A stretch of 64,000 nucleotides of DNA from Porphyromonas sp. (GCF_030529325.1 NZ_JAUMXC010000002.1:19568-83567); one strand, 5' to 3'. Counted from the stretch's first letter, positions 35,460 to 45,100 are shown. The notes: generated by a model not told the origin, from the letters alone. Translations and numbers: made by a program.

Positions 35460-35917
35460 AGTTGTAGTGATTTTCATATGATTAATATTACGTGTTTTTT
35501 CTGTGTTTTTAAGTTTGAAAAATTAATCCGTCGCTCAATTTAGTGAAAAAATAGAAACTATGGCGTTTTTAATTATGTAAATTGTTCAGATTTGTTGTTT
35601 TTTTACGTTTTTGATGTGTTTATGTATTTCATGCCGATCATTTGATTTGTCTCTGGATAAAGGTGGATTTATCGAACCATGTTGTGGTTTGGCCTTTCTT
35701 TGGAATCTGATTTTGGGCTGTTTCGGCTTAAAATTTTTCGGGAGATCAAGACTGTAAAAGGGGTAATCTTAGTCCTTCGATATGCTTATCTCGATGTTCG
35801 GTAATTGTGTTTTATCATGCTTGTCTATAGTAGATGAAGCAAGGGCTGTGATACGACCTTAGATGGCCTCTATCACAACCCTTGCGGAATACTGAGGTTA
35901 TCCTCTTGCTTTTTCTT
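35460..35917. other. spacer between TonB receptor and Omp28 unit
   Basis: No gene is visible. Near the left end of the downstream TonB gene, GCAAGGGCTGTGATA (35839-35853) pairs with TATCACAACCCTTGC (35871-35885) with one mismatch; this is probably the end signal of the receptor gene, though the T-run is poor. The half nearest 35460 is strongly AT-rich, as expected for a promoter, but no box pair could be fixed. Confidence 0.4.
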
Positions 35918-38398
35918 TTAGATGGATAGCTTTACACCACAGAAGATACTGCGGGGAGCCTTAGGTCCATAAACGTATGCGGAAGCACGGTTAGGACCTT
36001 CATCAAAGTCTTTTTGGTAAGAGTTGAACATATTGTTGATACCTGCATTGAACTCGACCGAAGTGTTCGATACCTTTACTGTGTAAGTCAACTTCGTACC
36101 CAACGTGAAGAATGATGGTGCATGCACGAGCTTATCTTCATCTGAAGTGATATAGTTCTCTACCTTTTCACCTGCTTCGTGAGGCACCCACATTTTGCCT
36201 GAGTAGTCACCGAAGAGATTTACACCGAAGCGTGATGTCGGAGTCCATCCGAGTACGAAGTAGCCATATACGTTTGGAGTCCTCATGAATTCTCTGCTCT
36301 TGATTTCGCCAACACCGATCTCGGTCTCTTCGTCAAAGAGGCTCTTTTGGAGTGTGAGTCCTGTCTGAAGATTGAAGAGTTTTGCATATGCTACACGAGC
36401 TTCGAGGTTGACCCCGTAAACTGCAGCCTTGCCTGCATTGACAACTTCGAGATATTTGCTACCACTTAGTTCTCTTTCCTCTGCATTGAATTTGTCAAGA
36501 AGTCTTGTGTAGAATCCTTCCGCCATCAAGTTGATCTGTACGTTTTCAATATCGTGGTTGTACCAATCGACAGATCCTGTAAAGCTTCTTGAACGCTCCT
36601 CCTTGAGATCCTTGCTGAGGACACGAGGAACACCTTCGCCACCTGCAAAGGCTATGTGCAACTCTTCGTCAAAATATTGTGGAGCTCGGAAACCATGTGC
36701 ATACGATAGACGGAAGTGTAGATCGTGAGTCGGATTGTATCTGAATGTCGCACGTGGAGTAATGATGTTGAGCTTACGTAGAGCTTCTACACTTTGCTTT
36801 TCATCTGTGTTGAGGTTCAGGTTGTCATAACGTAGACCGAGAAGGAAGGCAAATGTGTCGTCCTTCCACTCGTTTTGAAGGATTACACTGCGGGTTGATA
36901 CCTTCTGCGCAAGATCAAGAGGGCGGTAACCACTGTTGTCGTTCAACTTGTTGTAGTTGTATTCAAAGCCTGTTGTGAGTTCCGCAGGCATGAATAGGAG
37001 CTTGTCAAAGTTGTGCACATACTGGACACCGGCTTGTATTGTGAGATCTTTGGTAAGTCCATAGTTGGTCAATGGCGATGCATCTTCAGGCACCTTTATA
37101 CTGCCGTCATCTTGCTTTTCAGGAATATAAGCACCTCCTCCATAGAAGCTGTTGCGTATGGTGTTGGAGCCTGCAGCAAAGGCAGTGAGGTAACCGTTAC
37201 CATCAAATAGATATCTGTCATAGCGCAAGATACCTGTATGGATGCGGTGTCCGAGGCTTTCAGCGATATTTGCTTCGTGCTCAGGGCGATCGAGAGCATC
37301 TCCTCCTCGACGAGACTCCTGTGTATAGAAGTAGTCAAGGGTCAATTTTGCAAGGGGAGATATATTGGCAAAGGTGTTGATCCCTACAGTCGAACTGAAG
37401 AGACGTGGCATCTCTGTGTAACCGTCCTTACCTGCGTCCAGACCTTTCTCTTTGTCTGCTTTGAGTTGGCTGCCCGGTCTTACGAAGTCAAGTCCTTCAC
37501 GCTGCTTGATACGGCCAAATACTGTGAGACCTACCTTGGAATCATCGCTAAGGATAGAGGTCGCAACTCCCATGTTATGGGCAGGAGACGAGTAGTTGTC
37601 TTGGTATGCCTCCATAGTGTATTCTGCAGTTGCCGAGTTATGAGTAGGTGTCTTGGTGATGATGTTGATCGTACCACCGATGGCTGATGAACCATAGAGT
37701 GCAGAGCCACCACCACGCACAACTTCTACTCTGTCTATCATCGAGGTTGGGAGCATCTCAAGGCCGTAAACGGCTGCAAGGGAGCTGAAAATCGAACGAG
37801 AGTTGATCACGACTTGAGAGTATGCACCGTCGAGACCATTGATGCGTACTTGGTTGAATCCGCAGTTTTGGCAGTTATCTTCGACGCGTATACCCGGGTT
37901 GAACCTTAGGGCTTCGTCAAGTGATACAGAGTTTGTTGCGGTAAAGAGTTTTGCATCCGTGACATTGACAAGTACCGGAGCCAAGTGTCTACGGGTTTCT
38001 GTACGGTTGGCTGATACCACGACTTCTTCCATGTTAAACTCCGCCGGAGTAAGTCTGATTGTCACATCCTTGCTGTCTGCCGGTATGATGATTTCTTTTG
38101 TTTCGTAGCCGGTGTAGCGGACACGTAGTGTCACCCTCTTACGAGGAAGATTGTTGATCATGAAGTGTCCTTCGTTGTCTGCCACGAGTCCGATAGATGT
38201 CCCAAGTACTGTTATCTGAGCTCGAGGTAGGGCCTCACCACTTTTGGCATCCTTGATTTTGCCCTTGAGTTTATAGACATCAACGGCTTCCTTGGGGTCT
38301 GTGGTGTTGTCTTTGCTTATTACACCGGATGCTGTGATCGGTGAAATTGCTGATGTGGCAGCTCCTAAAATAAGCGCCGCAAGTAGATTATATCTCAT
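35918..38398 (-). CDS. TonB-dependent outer membrane receptor with CxxC in the plug
   Basis: 826 aa from ATG 38398 (signal peptide MRYNLLAALILGAATSAISP...). Order: carboxypeptidase-like domain (KLKGKIKDAKSGEALPRAQITVLG, about 40-120), plug domain (VVVSANRTETRRHLAPVLVNVTDA..., VEVVRGGGSALYGSSAIGGTINIITK), and a beta-barrel of about 550 residues. The plug carries EDNCQNCGFNQVRING near residues 175-190; the CxxC is typical of a subgroup of Bacteroidota receptors. The receptor imports a metal, heme or other ligand using TonB energy; the substrate is not determined. A His-rich small protein is encoded 158 bp upstream on the same strand, hinting at a metal-related ligand. Confidence 0.9.
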   Translation of the reverse strand: MRYNLLAALILGAATSAISPITASGVISKDNTTDPKEAVDVYKLKGKIKDAKSGEALPRAQITVLGTSIGLVADNEGHFMINNLPRKRVTLRVRYTGYETKEIIIPADSKDVTIRLTPAEFNMEEVVVSANRTETRRHLAPVLVNVTDAKLFTATNSVSLDEALRFNPGIRVEDNCQNCGFNQVRINGLDGAYSQVVINSRSIFSSLAAVYGLEMLPTSMIDRVEVVRGGGSALYGSSAIGGTINIITKTPTHNSATAEYTMEAYQDNYSSPAHNMGVATSILSDDSKVGLTVFGRIKQREGLDFVRPGSQLKADKEKGLDAGKDGYTEMPRLFSSTVGINTFANISPLAKLTLDYFYTQESRRGGDALDRPEHEANIAESLGHRIHTGILRYDRYLFDGNGYLTAFAAGSNTIRNSFYGGGAYIPEKQDDGSIKVPEDASPLTNYGLTKDLTIQAGVQYVHNFDKLLFMPAELTTGFEYNYNKLNDNSGYRPLDLAQKVSTRSVILQNEWKDDTFAFLLGLRYDNLNLNTDEKQSVEALRKLNIITPRATFRYNPTHDLHFRLSYAHGFRAPQYFDEELHIAFAGGEGVPRVLSKDLKEERSRSFTGSVDWYNHDIENVQINLMAEGFYTRLLDKFNAEERELSGSKYLEVVNAGKAAVYGVNLEARVAYAKLFNLQTGLTLQKSLFDEETEIGVGEIKSREFMRTPNVYGYFVLGWTPTSRFGVNLFGDYSGKMWVPHEAGEKVENYITSDEDKLVHAPSFFTLGTKLTYTVKVSNTSVEFNAGINNMFNSYQKDFDEGPNRASAYVYGPKAPRSIFCGVKLSI

Positions 38399-38556
38399 TT
38401 GTTTAATCAGTATAATATTGTTTGTCGTAAATGTTGGAAAATGCCGTAAATCACAGATGTTTTTGTCTGTACAATACATCGCCCCTCAGCGACGTGACGG
38501 CACGCAAGGGGTTATCTTTTAGATAAAAAGATAAGTGAAACAGATCGATCTTAAGA

Positions 38557-38913
38557 TTACAATGAGGGTGGTGCTCGGAGAGAAATCCCGCCATCCGAAT
38601 AGGATGGGATGTGCCAAACAAGCCTATCAGAAAAACTTATTCTAAAATCTGCAAATACATTGTCAGGTACGATAGGAGAAAAGAATCCTCCAACACATGC
38701 AAATAGGTTTGCTACCTGATGAAAAAACACCAATTGTGTCGCAGAGTGATCTACAAATGGGTCATCATTATTGTCCCAGTAGTCCGGATGTGAGTGTACG
38801 ACTATGACTCCATTGATGATGTGTGCATGAGTCAAGCCCATCACGCGCCCCAGATAGAGTATCATGATCAGAGATAAGAATGCTCCGCCCAATTGATGTT
38901 TAGTCAGTCTCAT
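38557..38913 (-). CDS. small membrane-anchored His-rich protein upstream of a TonB receptor
   Basis: 118 aa from ATG 38913 (an upstream ATG at 38928 is possible). A membrane or signal segment (about 10-27) is followed at once by THAHIINGVIVVHSHPDYW: His at 29, 31, 40 and 42, then DHS at 55-57 and FFHQ near 65. This spacing looks like a metal-binding cluster. I recall small HAH...VVHSHP proteins beside TonB receptors in Bacteroidota, without an assigned function. Being upstream of the CxxC receptor gene on the same strand, it may be a periplasmic metal sensor, carrier or chaperone (inference). Confidence 0.6.
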   Translation of the reverse strand: MRLTKHQLGGAFLSLIMILYLGRVMGLTHAHIINGVIVVHSHPDYWDNNDDPFVDHSATQLVFFHQVANLFACVGGFFSPIVPDNVFADFRISFSDRLVWHIPSYSDGGISLRAPPSL

Positions 38914-39090
38914 ATCACAAAAATACATATTAAATCCTACATCTCATTGATAATTAATGAAATTTTATGTGGGGTTTAACACAGATATAACACATACTCA
39001 GCACAAAAGTTTGCCAAACATTTCACTATCTCTGCATATACCTGTATCTTTAGGAGTTAATATCCAAATCGTAACATAATAACAAATCTG

Positions 39091-39462
39091 ATGAAACTAA
39101 TAGGAAATATTGTTTGGTTGGTGCTTGGCGGCTTACCAACAGCCTTGGAGTACTTTACGGCAGGGGTGGTGCTTTGTATCTCCATTATAGGGATACCATT
39201 CGGGCTCCAGTGTTTTAAGCTTGGGTTACTTATGCTTTGGCCTTTCGGCTCTACTGTCAGCGAGGTCGGTGTCAATCCTCTTGGTTGTATCGGTAATCTT
39301 ATTTGGTTTATCCTCGCAGGATGGGTGATTGCGCTCACTCATGCATTCTTTGGCATACTCTTGTGTATCACCATAGTCGGGATACCTTTCGGACTCAAAC
39401 ATTTCACCTTTGCGGGGCTTGCATTGACTCCTTTCGGGCGTGAAATTACGAACAATATCTGA
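39091..39462 (+). CDS. yccF: YccF-domain inner membrane protein
   Basis: 123 aa made of two repeated YccF segments: NIVWLVLGGLPTALEYF...CISIIGIPFGLQCFKLG (about 3-45) and NLIWFILAGWVIALTHAF...CITIVGIPFGLKHFTFAG (about 67-110). Each contributes membrane helices with the conserved GIPFG motif. The function of YccF proteins is not known. The stop is 6 bp before the murI start, so the two are one transcript. Confidence 0.88.
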   Translation: MKLIGNIVWLVLGGLPTALEYFTAGVVLCISIIGIPFGLQCFKLGLLMLWPFGSTVSEVGVNPLGCIGNLIWFILAGWVIALTHAFFGILLCITIVGIPFGLKHFTFAGLALTPFGREITNNI

Positions 39463-39468
39463 CCTTTG

Positions 39469-40338
39469 ATGGAACAACCAAAGATGACTCTTGGAGCAAT
39501 AGGTGTTTTTGATTCGGGATTTGGTGGCTTGACCATACTTAGGGAACTTCGGCATAGGCTTCCTGAGTATGATTTCATCTATCTCGGAGATAATGCACGT
39601 GCTCCTTATGGCTCCCACAGTTTTGATACCATATACAGATATACACGCGAAGCTGTCGCACATCTTTTCAATCTGGGATGCCCTCTCGTCATCCTTGCGT
39701 GCAATACGGCTTCTGCTAAGGCTCTTCGCAGTCTTCAACAGAAGGATCTGCCGATCAGTGCCGATCCGACGAGGCGCATATTGGGAGTCATCCGTCCCAC
39801 GGTTGAGAGTATTGCTGAGTATACCGGAAACGGACATATAGGTATAGTCGGTACCAATGGTACAATAGCTTCCAACTCTTACGGTATCGAGATCGCTAAT
39901 CTCTATCCTGAGGCTTGTGTCTCTCAGCATGCCTGTCCTATGTGGGTCCCCCTTGTGGAGAATAATGAGTTGGATGAGAATGTGGGTACTCAATACTTTA
40001 TCCGACGGGATCTTGAAAGACTGCTTGAAAAAGATCCTGAGATCGATACTCTTTTGCTGGGGTGTACGCACTATCCATTGCTCTTGCCAAGGATAAAAGA
40101 AGCGCTTCCCCAAGGGATATCTGTTGTCAGTCAGGGAGCTATTGTTGCTTCTTCTCTCAGAGATTATTTATTTAGACATCCTGAGATGGACGTTCGTCTA
40201 TCGAAAGGCGGGAGTGTCCGTTATCTTACTTCAGCGGAGAAGGAGGAATTTCTCTCTTTGGCATCTGCCTTTTTGGGCGAAGATATCAATGAGGAGTCAG
40301 TTGTACATACCCGTTTGTCTCCTTGTGAAGGGCTTTGA
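39469..40338 (+). CDS. murI: glutamate racemase
   Basis: 289 aa from ATG 39469; the TTG three bases earlier is less likely. It converts L- to D-glutamate for peptidoglycan. Hallmarks: GVFDSGFGGLTIL near residues 11-23, LGDNARAPYG, catalytic Cys in ILACNTASAKAL (about 80) and second catalytic Cys in LLLGCTHYPLL (about 193). It is co-transcribed with yccF. Downstream is a spacer with a phased array and a terminator facing the convergent thioesterase. Confidence 0.96.
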   Translation: MEQPKMTLGAIGVFDSGFGGLTILRELRHRLPEYDFIYLGDNARAPYGSHSFDTIYRYTREAVAHLFNLGCPLVILACNTASAKALRSLQQKDLPISADPTRRILGVIRPTVESIAEYTGNGHIGIVGTNGTIASNSYGIEIANLYPEACVSQHACPMWVPLVENNELDENVGTQYFIRRDLERLLEKDPEIDTLLLGCTHYPLLLPRIKEALPQGISVVSQGAIVASSLRDYLFRHPEMDVRLSKGGSVRYLTSAEKEEFLSLASAFLGEDINEESVVHTRLSPCEGL

Positions 40339-40431
40339 TCTGATTGTAAGAAACTCTTAAACGGAATCTCAAACTTCTTGATCATATAGTCCTCTTGCCG
40401 TTTGGTGGCTCTTCTGACAAAGAGCCGGAAA

Positions 40432-40517
40432 AGGTGTAGAACTCTCCAAAACAAGGTGCCTACCTTGATGAATGAAGTTGTCTAACTTGAGGCGCCAAGT
40501 TAGACAACCTTTTTTGA
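40432..40517 (+). repeat. 22-bp-phased intergenic array, locus 6
   Basis: Units 40432-40453 (AGGTGTAGAACTCTCC), 40454-40475 (AGGTGCCTACCTTGAT) and 40476-40497 (AGTTGTCTAACTTGAG), each 22 bp, then the tail AGTTAGACAACCTTTTTTGA. GTTGTCTAACTTG (40477-40489) pairs perfectly with CAAGTTAGACAAC (40496-40508) directly before T6, so this copy has the form of a complete intrinsic terminator on the plus strand, 140 bp after murI. Confidence 0.9.
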
Positions 40518-40564
40518 GTCGTAGATAATTTCATTGTACGACTGCCAGTATACATCTTTGACAC

Positions 40565-40604
40565 AAAAGGCATGTAAGGGAGAAATCCTTTATATGCCTT
40601 TTCT
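40565..40604. terminator. terminator between murI and thioesterase
   Basis: AAAAGGCAT (40565-40573) pairs with ATGCCTTTT (40594-40602), extended inside by TAAGG/CCTTTA with one bulge. Suited to the minus-strand thioesterase and to read-through from murI. Confidence 0.6.
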
Positions 40605-40632
40605 TAATATCTGATAATCGGTTATTTACCGG

Positions 40633-41118
40633 CTATTTATCCGTAGAGGACTTTTGCGGTAATAATACTGATATCATAGTTGCTGAGACGGTCTCTCGTC
40701 CTTCTGCAATAACAGATAGTTCCATACACACCTTGCGATCAGTGACATCCATGATCTTGCCCCTAAGCTCCAGTCTTGAGCCCATAGGGGTAGGGGCTTT
40801 GTAGTTGATGTTGAGATTGGCTGTGACATAGCGTAGCGCAGGTAGGGTATCCATGCCTCGTCCGGCATGTCTGTATCCTGCGGCGGCTGCAGTCCCATTG
40901 CCGTGACAATCCAATATCGCAGCAATTAACCCGCCGTATACAAATCCCGGATATCCTCCGGTATGGTGAGGCTCCGGAGAAAAGTAAGCGATGGTCTCTC
41001 CCTCAGCTTCATTTTTCCAATAGCTTTTGACATGAAGCCCGTGTGGATTAGCACAGCCACAACCAAAACAGTGGCTGAACTCCGGAGCATAGTATTCTTG
41101 AAATGCTTTCTTGTCCAT
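40633..41118 (-). CDS. hotdog-fold thioesterase (PaaI/4HBT type)
   Basis: 161 aa. FCFGCG-like start (SHCFGCGCANPHGLHV, residues about 15-30), GGYPGFVYGGLIAAILDCHGNG (about 54-75; the acidic residue and Gly-rich turn of the hotdog active site), and NINYKAPTPMGSRLELRGKI fit PaaI-like acyl-CoA thioesterases. The Cys/His-rich N-terminus might bind a metal. The substrate is unknown. It is monocistronic on the minus strand. Confidence 0.85.
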   Translation of the reverse strand: MDKKAFQEYYAPEFSHCFGCGCANPHGLHVKSYWKNEAEGETIAYFSPEPHHTGGYPGFVYGGLIAAILDCHGNGTAAAAGYRHAGRGMDTLPALRYVTANLNINYKAPTPMGSRLELRGKIMDVTDRKVCMELSVIAEGRETVSATMISVLLPQKSSTDK

Positions 41119-41202
41119 CTTGATCTAATGAAGAAGAGGACACCCATGTCCTATCCAAGGCAGGGAATCCTCTCCTAAAATTTTGGGGGTTACGAGTAGT
41201 AA

Positions 41203-42477
41203 TTAGATTTGTTCAGGTTTCCCTTCAAGTTGGAACTTACCGCTCCCCAATCCTTTGAACGTGTAGAGCCACTTGGTATTTGCGCTCTTCTCACGTATTT
41301 CTACTCTGATCTTATACATTTGATCGATACCGTTGATCTGTGCGGGATTTGTTGGATACCTGTGAGCCAATACCATTTTTAGACCTTCGATAATGCGCTC
41401 GAGTTTGATCTTTCTTAGCTCTTCAGGAGTCTTGCCTTCTTCTTCAGGACGTTCTCCGACAGTCTTGCCTCCGTCGAGGTTGAAGTTCTTGTAGTATCCA
41501 CTACCTCCAAACCAGTACTCTTCATTGTTCTTGTATCTTTCGCTGATATATCCCGGATGATTTTCTTTGACCCATGCGTGGAGGTAAGCAAAGTCTTCCG
41601 GTGTCAATTCGAATTCGATTGTAGGATCAAAGATCCAAGCCTTGCCTGTGTGAATAAATTGCGACGTCTTTGCATGAACAGTAGGCGCAGGAGTCCAGAC
41701 CTTATTCTTCTTCTCATACTTCACTGCTTCTGTAGACGTTGTCTTCCCGGTAGGATTGTAGAAAGCATAGATCATGATGTGAGAGTCTCCTTCTTTTGCG
41801 TATGGGTACTTTTGAGCAAGGAGGGTAGGAATGTAATCTTCCGGCTTCGCAGAGGGAGAGAAATTACCGTGTCTACCTAATCCCATTTGAGTAAACTCTT
41901 CCCATGAGATCATCAGATAGTCTTTTCCTGCCAACGCTCCATCAACAGCAAAGAGAAGCTTGTTTTCTTTGTCTATCGTTGCTCTGATCAGGATTGACTT
42001 TGCAGAGTCCGCCTTTGCTATCGCAGCCTTTATGATTGCTGTGATTTGGTCGGCTTTGAGGTCCTTTAGGCTGTTGATACCAAGGGCACTTAGCTCATTC
42101 TTGTCAAGCGTTACATAAGCTCTTTTTCCCAAAGCTTCGATCTTGCTGTCTATCGGAAGGACTTCGTTGTAAGTAACATTGACGGAAGACCCTTTGCCCC
42201 ATTCAGGGTACTTGGACTTGAGGAGCTGAGGGACCATCTCTTGAGCTGTCACATTCTTGTCAAAGGCTTGCTTTGCCTTGAATGCTGCCGCATGAGGATT
42301 GTCTGCTCCTAAGAGGCCTGCAATGGTGTTGTAGTCTGCTCCGGTCAATTCGTACGAAGCAGTCTTCTTCACAGCAGTTTCCTTGCTGTCGATGTCTTTG
42401 TAAATATCCTTCATCGGATCACATGATGTGAATATCAATGAGGTAGCAAGGATAGCTAAAGTAATATATTTCTTCAT
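41203..42477 (-). CDS. surface lipoprotein partner of TonB receptor, with internal duplication
   Basis: 424 aa with lipoprotein signal (SLIFTSC). I do not recognise a named family. Two internal copies are visible: residues about 42-107 (YELTGADYNTIAGLL ... VPQLLKSKYPEWGKGSSVNVTYN) and about 194-258 (YLMISWEEFTQMGL ... IPTLLAQKYPYAKEGDSHIMIYAFYN), sharing an acidic/aromatic start, then (V/I)PxLLxxKYP and a strand. It is not SusD-like. It follows the TonB receptor by 34 bp on the same strand; receptor-lipoprotein pairs commonly bind substrate at the surface, so ligand capture is the likely role (inference). Confidence 0.6.
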   Translation of the reverse strand: MKKYITLAILATSLIFTSCDPMKDIYKDIDSKETAVKKTASYELTGADYNTIAGLLGADNPHAAAFKAKQAFDKNVTAQEMVPQLLKSKYPEWGKGSSVNVTYNEVLPIDSKIEALGKRAYVTLDKNELSALGINSLKDLKADQITAIIKAAIAKADSAKSILIRATIDKENKLLFAVDGALAGKDYLMISWEEFTQMGLGRHGNFSPSAKPEDYIPTLLAQKYPYAKEGDSHIMIYAFYNPTGKTTSTEAVKYEKKNKVWTPAPTVHAKTSQFIHTGKAWIFDPTIEFELTPEDFAYLHAWVKENHPGYISERYKNNEEYWFGGSGYYKNFNLDGGKTVGERPEEEGKTPEELRKIKLERIIEGLKMVLAHRYPTNPAQINGIDQMYKIRVEIREKSANTKWLYTFKGLGSGKFQLEGKPEQI

Positions 42478-42511
42478 TTCTATTTACGTTGTAATGATGA
42501 TGATACTTGTG

Positions 42512-45100
42512 TTAGAAGTTGATGCGAAGACCTGTAGCCCAAGTGCGACCGAAGCCGTAGTAAACTAGTGCTGTGTGCTGATCATGACGAGAACCATCCC
42601 TTGCATCTGCAATGTACTCAGTGTCGAAGAGGTTGTCTACGTTCATGTACAATGTAGCACCAAGGCCACCAACTTTGAACTTGTATGAAGCACCAAGATC
42701 TACAAGCATGTAGTTAGGAAGTTGCCAAGCGTCTACCTTATCTGACTCTTTTGTCCTATTGACAGGGTCAAAGTCTGCAAAGTTCTTACCAAAGTAGTTG
42801 GTATTGAGGTTCAACTTGAATCCGTCAAAGACTTCCCAGCTTGCGCCCAAAGAAGCACTCAGCTGAGCAGAGTTACCGACATGCACACCCTTGATAAAGG
42901 CTTTGATGTCAGCTATCTTTGTCTGAGAACTATCAAAGATAGATGCATCCACATCATCAGACCATATCCAGTCTCCAAGAGATAGCATACCACGGAGTTC
43001 GAGAGTCTTGAATGGATTGTATGTTGCTTCAAGCTCAATACCCATGTGGCGAGCATTTAGACCTGTTATGTTGGCCACCTCATTGTTGCTCAAGGTTCTT
43101 GTGATACCCTTATCAAGCCACTTTGTATAGTAAGCATTGAAGTCTACTCTTAGGTTTTCGTTGCGGAATCCATAGCCGACTTCTCCGGTGAGTACTTTCT
43201 CATACTTTGCTCCTGTGTTGATCTCCGAATTGTACTTAAAGAAGACTGATCTGAAGTATGGGGCACGTGTGAAGTAACCAGCATTGATGAATACATTATT
43301 GCTCTCATTGACCTTATAGCTGAGGCCGGACTTGATGCTCCATGGGAGGTATGAAGCCCATTTTGAGTTGATAGATTCTCCCTTTTCACGTAGATCCTCC
43401 GATTCTGCTGTACCTCCAAGGTTGCGGTATCTGTAGCCTTGGTGTGAGAGCGTTGCAGACAAGAATCCGTTGAAATGATCACCGGTAAATTCTGTCTGAG
43501 TAAAGATGCCATTCCAGAGAACTTCACCTATATTGTCGTATTCCACATGGTCTCCGACCTTCAATGGCTGATAAGGTGCATGATACATGAGACGCTTGCT
43601 CGCATCCTGGGGCTCGATGTAGTAGTCTGCTCCAAGTAGGTCAGAGATGACATTGCGGTGAATACCTTGGTAGAAACGTGCGTCATACCCTGCAGTCAAC
43701 TTGATACGATCACTTAATTTATTGTTGTATGTCGAAAGGATTCCGTACCAGTTGTGTGAGTTGATTGCATTCGCAAAGATGACCTTTGCTCCTGTGTTTG
43801 ATGCGCGGTTGTCTGCGATGATGGAAGCATAGTCTATGAGTCCATCATCTGTGAGTCTTGTCTCCTCTGTAGGAAGACTGGCTGTTCTGTCGAAGTACAT
43901 CCAATTTCTCTTTTCACCAACGATGCGACGACCACCTCCTCGTGCAACAGACGCATAAACAGAGGTATAAAGCTGACTCTTGTCGTTGATATCCCAGTAG
44001 TGGTTGAGAGACATCTGAGGTTTGTGGTAGAAGTTGTACGCCAACGTAGTCTCTTTTCCGTTGATGTAGCCATAACCGATATTACGACGACCTCTGTTTG
44101 GATCATTCTTAATGTCTTCTATGCGAGACATGATACCTCTTTGGTTGTGCCACTGAGGTGCTCCAAAAGCAGTGAACGATAGGCGATGTGCATCGTTGAT
44201 AACTTTTGAAATGTTGACAAAGTATGACCAACCAAGGAATGATGTTGCATTGACGTAACCGTCACCTCCATTTCGAGCTCCTGCGATTGTCAGTGCCCAG
44301 CCGTTGTCCATAAGACCGGTAGAGACATTAAACGTAAATTTGTTGTAGCCGTCATTACCGATACCGGAGTAGAATGAGCCGCCTTTCTTTGCGTCTGTAC
44401 TCTTTGTAACCATATTGATCGTACCTCCGACAGATGAAAGACCGAGTTTTGATGCTCCTAAACCTCTTTGTACCTGAATGAAACTTGATACGTCGGATAG
44501 ACCTGCCCAGTTTGACCAGTATACTTTTCCGCTTTCCATATCGTTAATGGGGATACCATTGATGAGAACACCAATGTTATTGGAGTCAAAACCTCGGAGA
44601 TTGATACGAGAGTCTCCAAAACCTCCACCCCCTTTGGTTACATAGACTGAAGGTGTAGATTTGAGAAGTTCCGGAAATTCAATGTTAGGTGCAGCTGTCT
44701 CAATCTTATCTATACTGACATTGGAGAGAGGTACAGGTGTTATGCGGTCTTTAGGTACAACCGATGCAATCACGCTGACTTCTTGTAGACCTACTGCTGA
44801 CGGAGAGAGGTAGATCGTACCAAGATCTTGTTCTTCTGCTTTTCCAGCTTTTACAGTCTTGGTATCAAATCCAACCGCACGGATTGTTATCATTGCATCT
44901 TTTGCGACTTTGAGGGTAAACTTGCCATCCAGGTTGGTTGTAGTACCTGTTTTTCCGGACATGACAGTGACACCCATGAGTGGTTCATTGCTGCCTTTCT
45001 CAAGGACTTTCCCTTTAACTGTAACCTGTGCAAGTAGTGTTGCGCTCGACATGAGCATCAAGATTGCAGTTAGAATAGGCATCCAGACTTTCTTGTTCAT
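42512..45100 (-). CDS. TonB-dependent outer membrane receptor
   Basis: 862 aa from ATG 45100 (signal peptide MNKKVWMPILTAILMLMSSATLLA|Q). Order: carboxypeptidase-like domain (VTVKGKVLEKGSNEPLMGVTVM), plug (LPLSNVSIDKIE...GGFGDSRINLRGFDSN, INGIPINDMESGKVYWSNWAGL), then a long barrel ending in GFGRTWATGLRINF with a terminal Phe. Without the SusC signature and without a SusD gene it is probably not a SusC glycan receptor; the ligand is unknown. Promoter-like TATCTTTG on the minus strand at 45170-45177. The partner lipoprotein gene follows. Confidence 0.92.
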   Translation of the reverse strand: MNKKVWMPILTAILMLMSSATLLAQVTVKGKVLEKGSNEPLMGVTVMSGKTGTTTNLDGKFTLKVAKDAMITIRAVGFDTKTVKAGKAEEQDLGTIYLSPSAVGLQEVSVIASVVPKDRITPVPLSNVSIDKIETAAPNIEFPELLKSTPSVYVTKGGGGFGDSRINLRGFDSNNIGVLINGIPINDMESGKVYWSNWAGLSDVSSFIQVQRGLGASKLGLSSVGGTINMVTKSTDAKKGGSFYSGIGNDGYNKFTFNVSTGLMDNGWALTIAGARNGGDGYVNATSFLGWSYFVNISKVINDAHRLSFTAFGAPQWHNQRGIMSRIEDIKNDPNRGRRNIGYGYINGKETTLAYNFYHKPQMSLNHYWDINDKSQLYTSVYASVARGGGRRIVGEKRNWMYFDRTASLPTEETRLTDDGLIDYASIIADNRASNTGAKVIFANAINSHNWYGILSTYNNKLSDRIKLTAGYDARFYQGIHRNVISDLLGADYYIEPQDASKRLMYHAPYQPLKVGDHVEYDNIGEVLWNGIFTQTEFTGDHFNGFLSATLSHQGYRYRNLGGTAESEDLREKGESINSKWASYLPWSIKSGLSYKVNESNNVFINAGYFTRAPYFRSVFFKYNSEINTGAKYEKVLTGEVGYGFRNENLRVDFNAYYTKWLDKGITRTLSNNEVANITGLNARHMGIELEATYNPFKTLELRGMLSLGDWIWSDDVDASIFDSSQTKIADIKAFIKGVHVGNSAQLSASLGASWEVFDGFKLNLNTNYFGKNFADFDPVNRTKESDKVDAWQLPNYMLVDLGASYKFKVGGLGATLYMNVDNLFDTEYIADARDGSRHDQHTALVYYGFGRTWATGLRINF

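Noticed and set aside
35918..45100. SusC/SusD polysaccharide utilisation loci
   Set aside because: Neither TonB receptor is next to a SusD-like gene or glycoside hydrolases; neighbours are a His-rich protein and a different lipoprotein.
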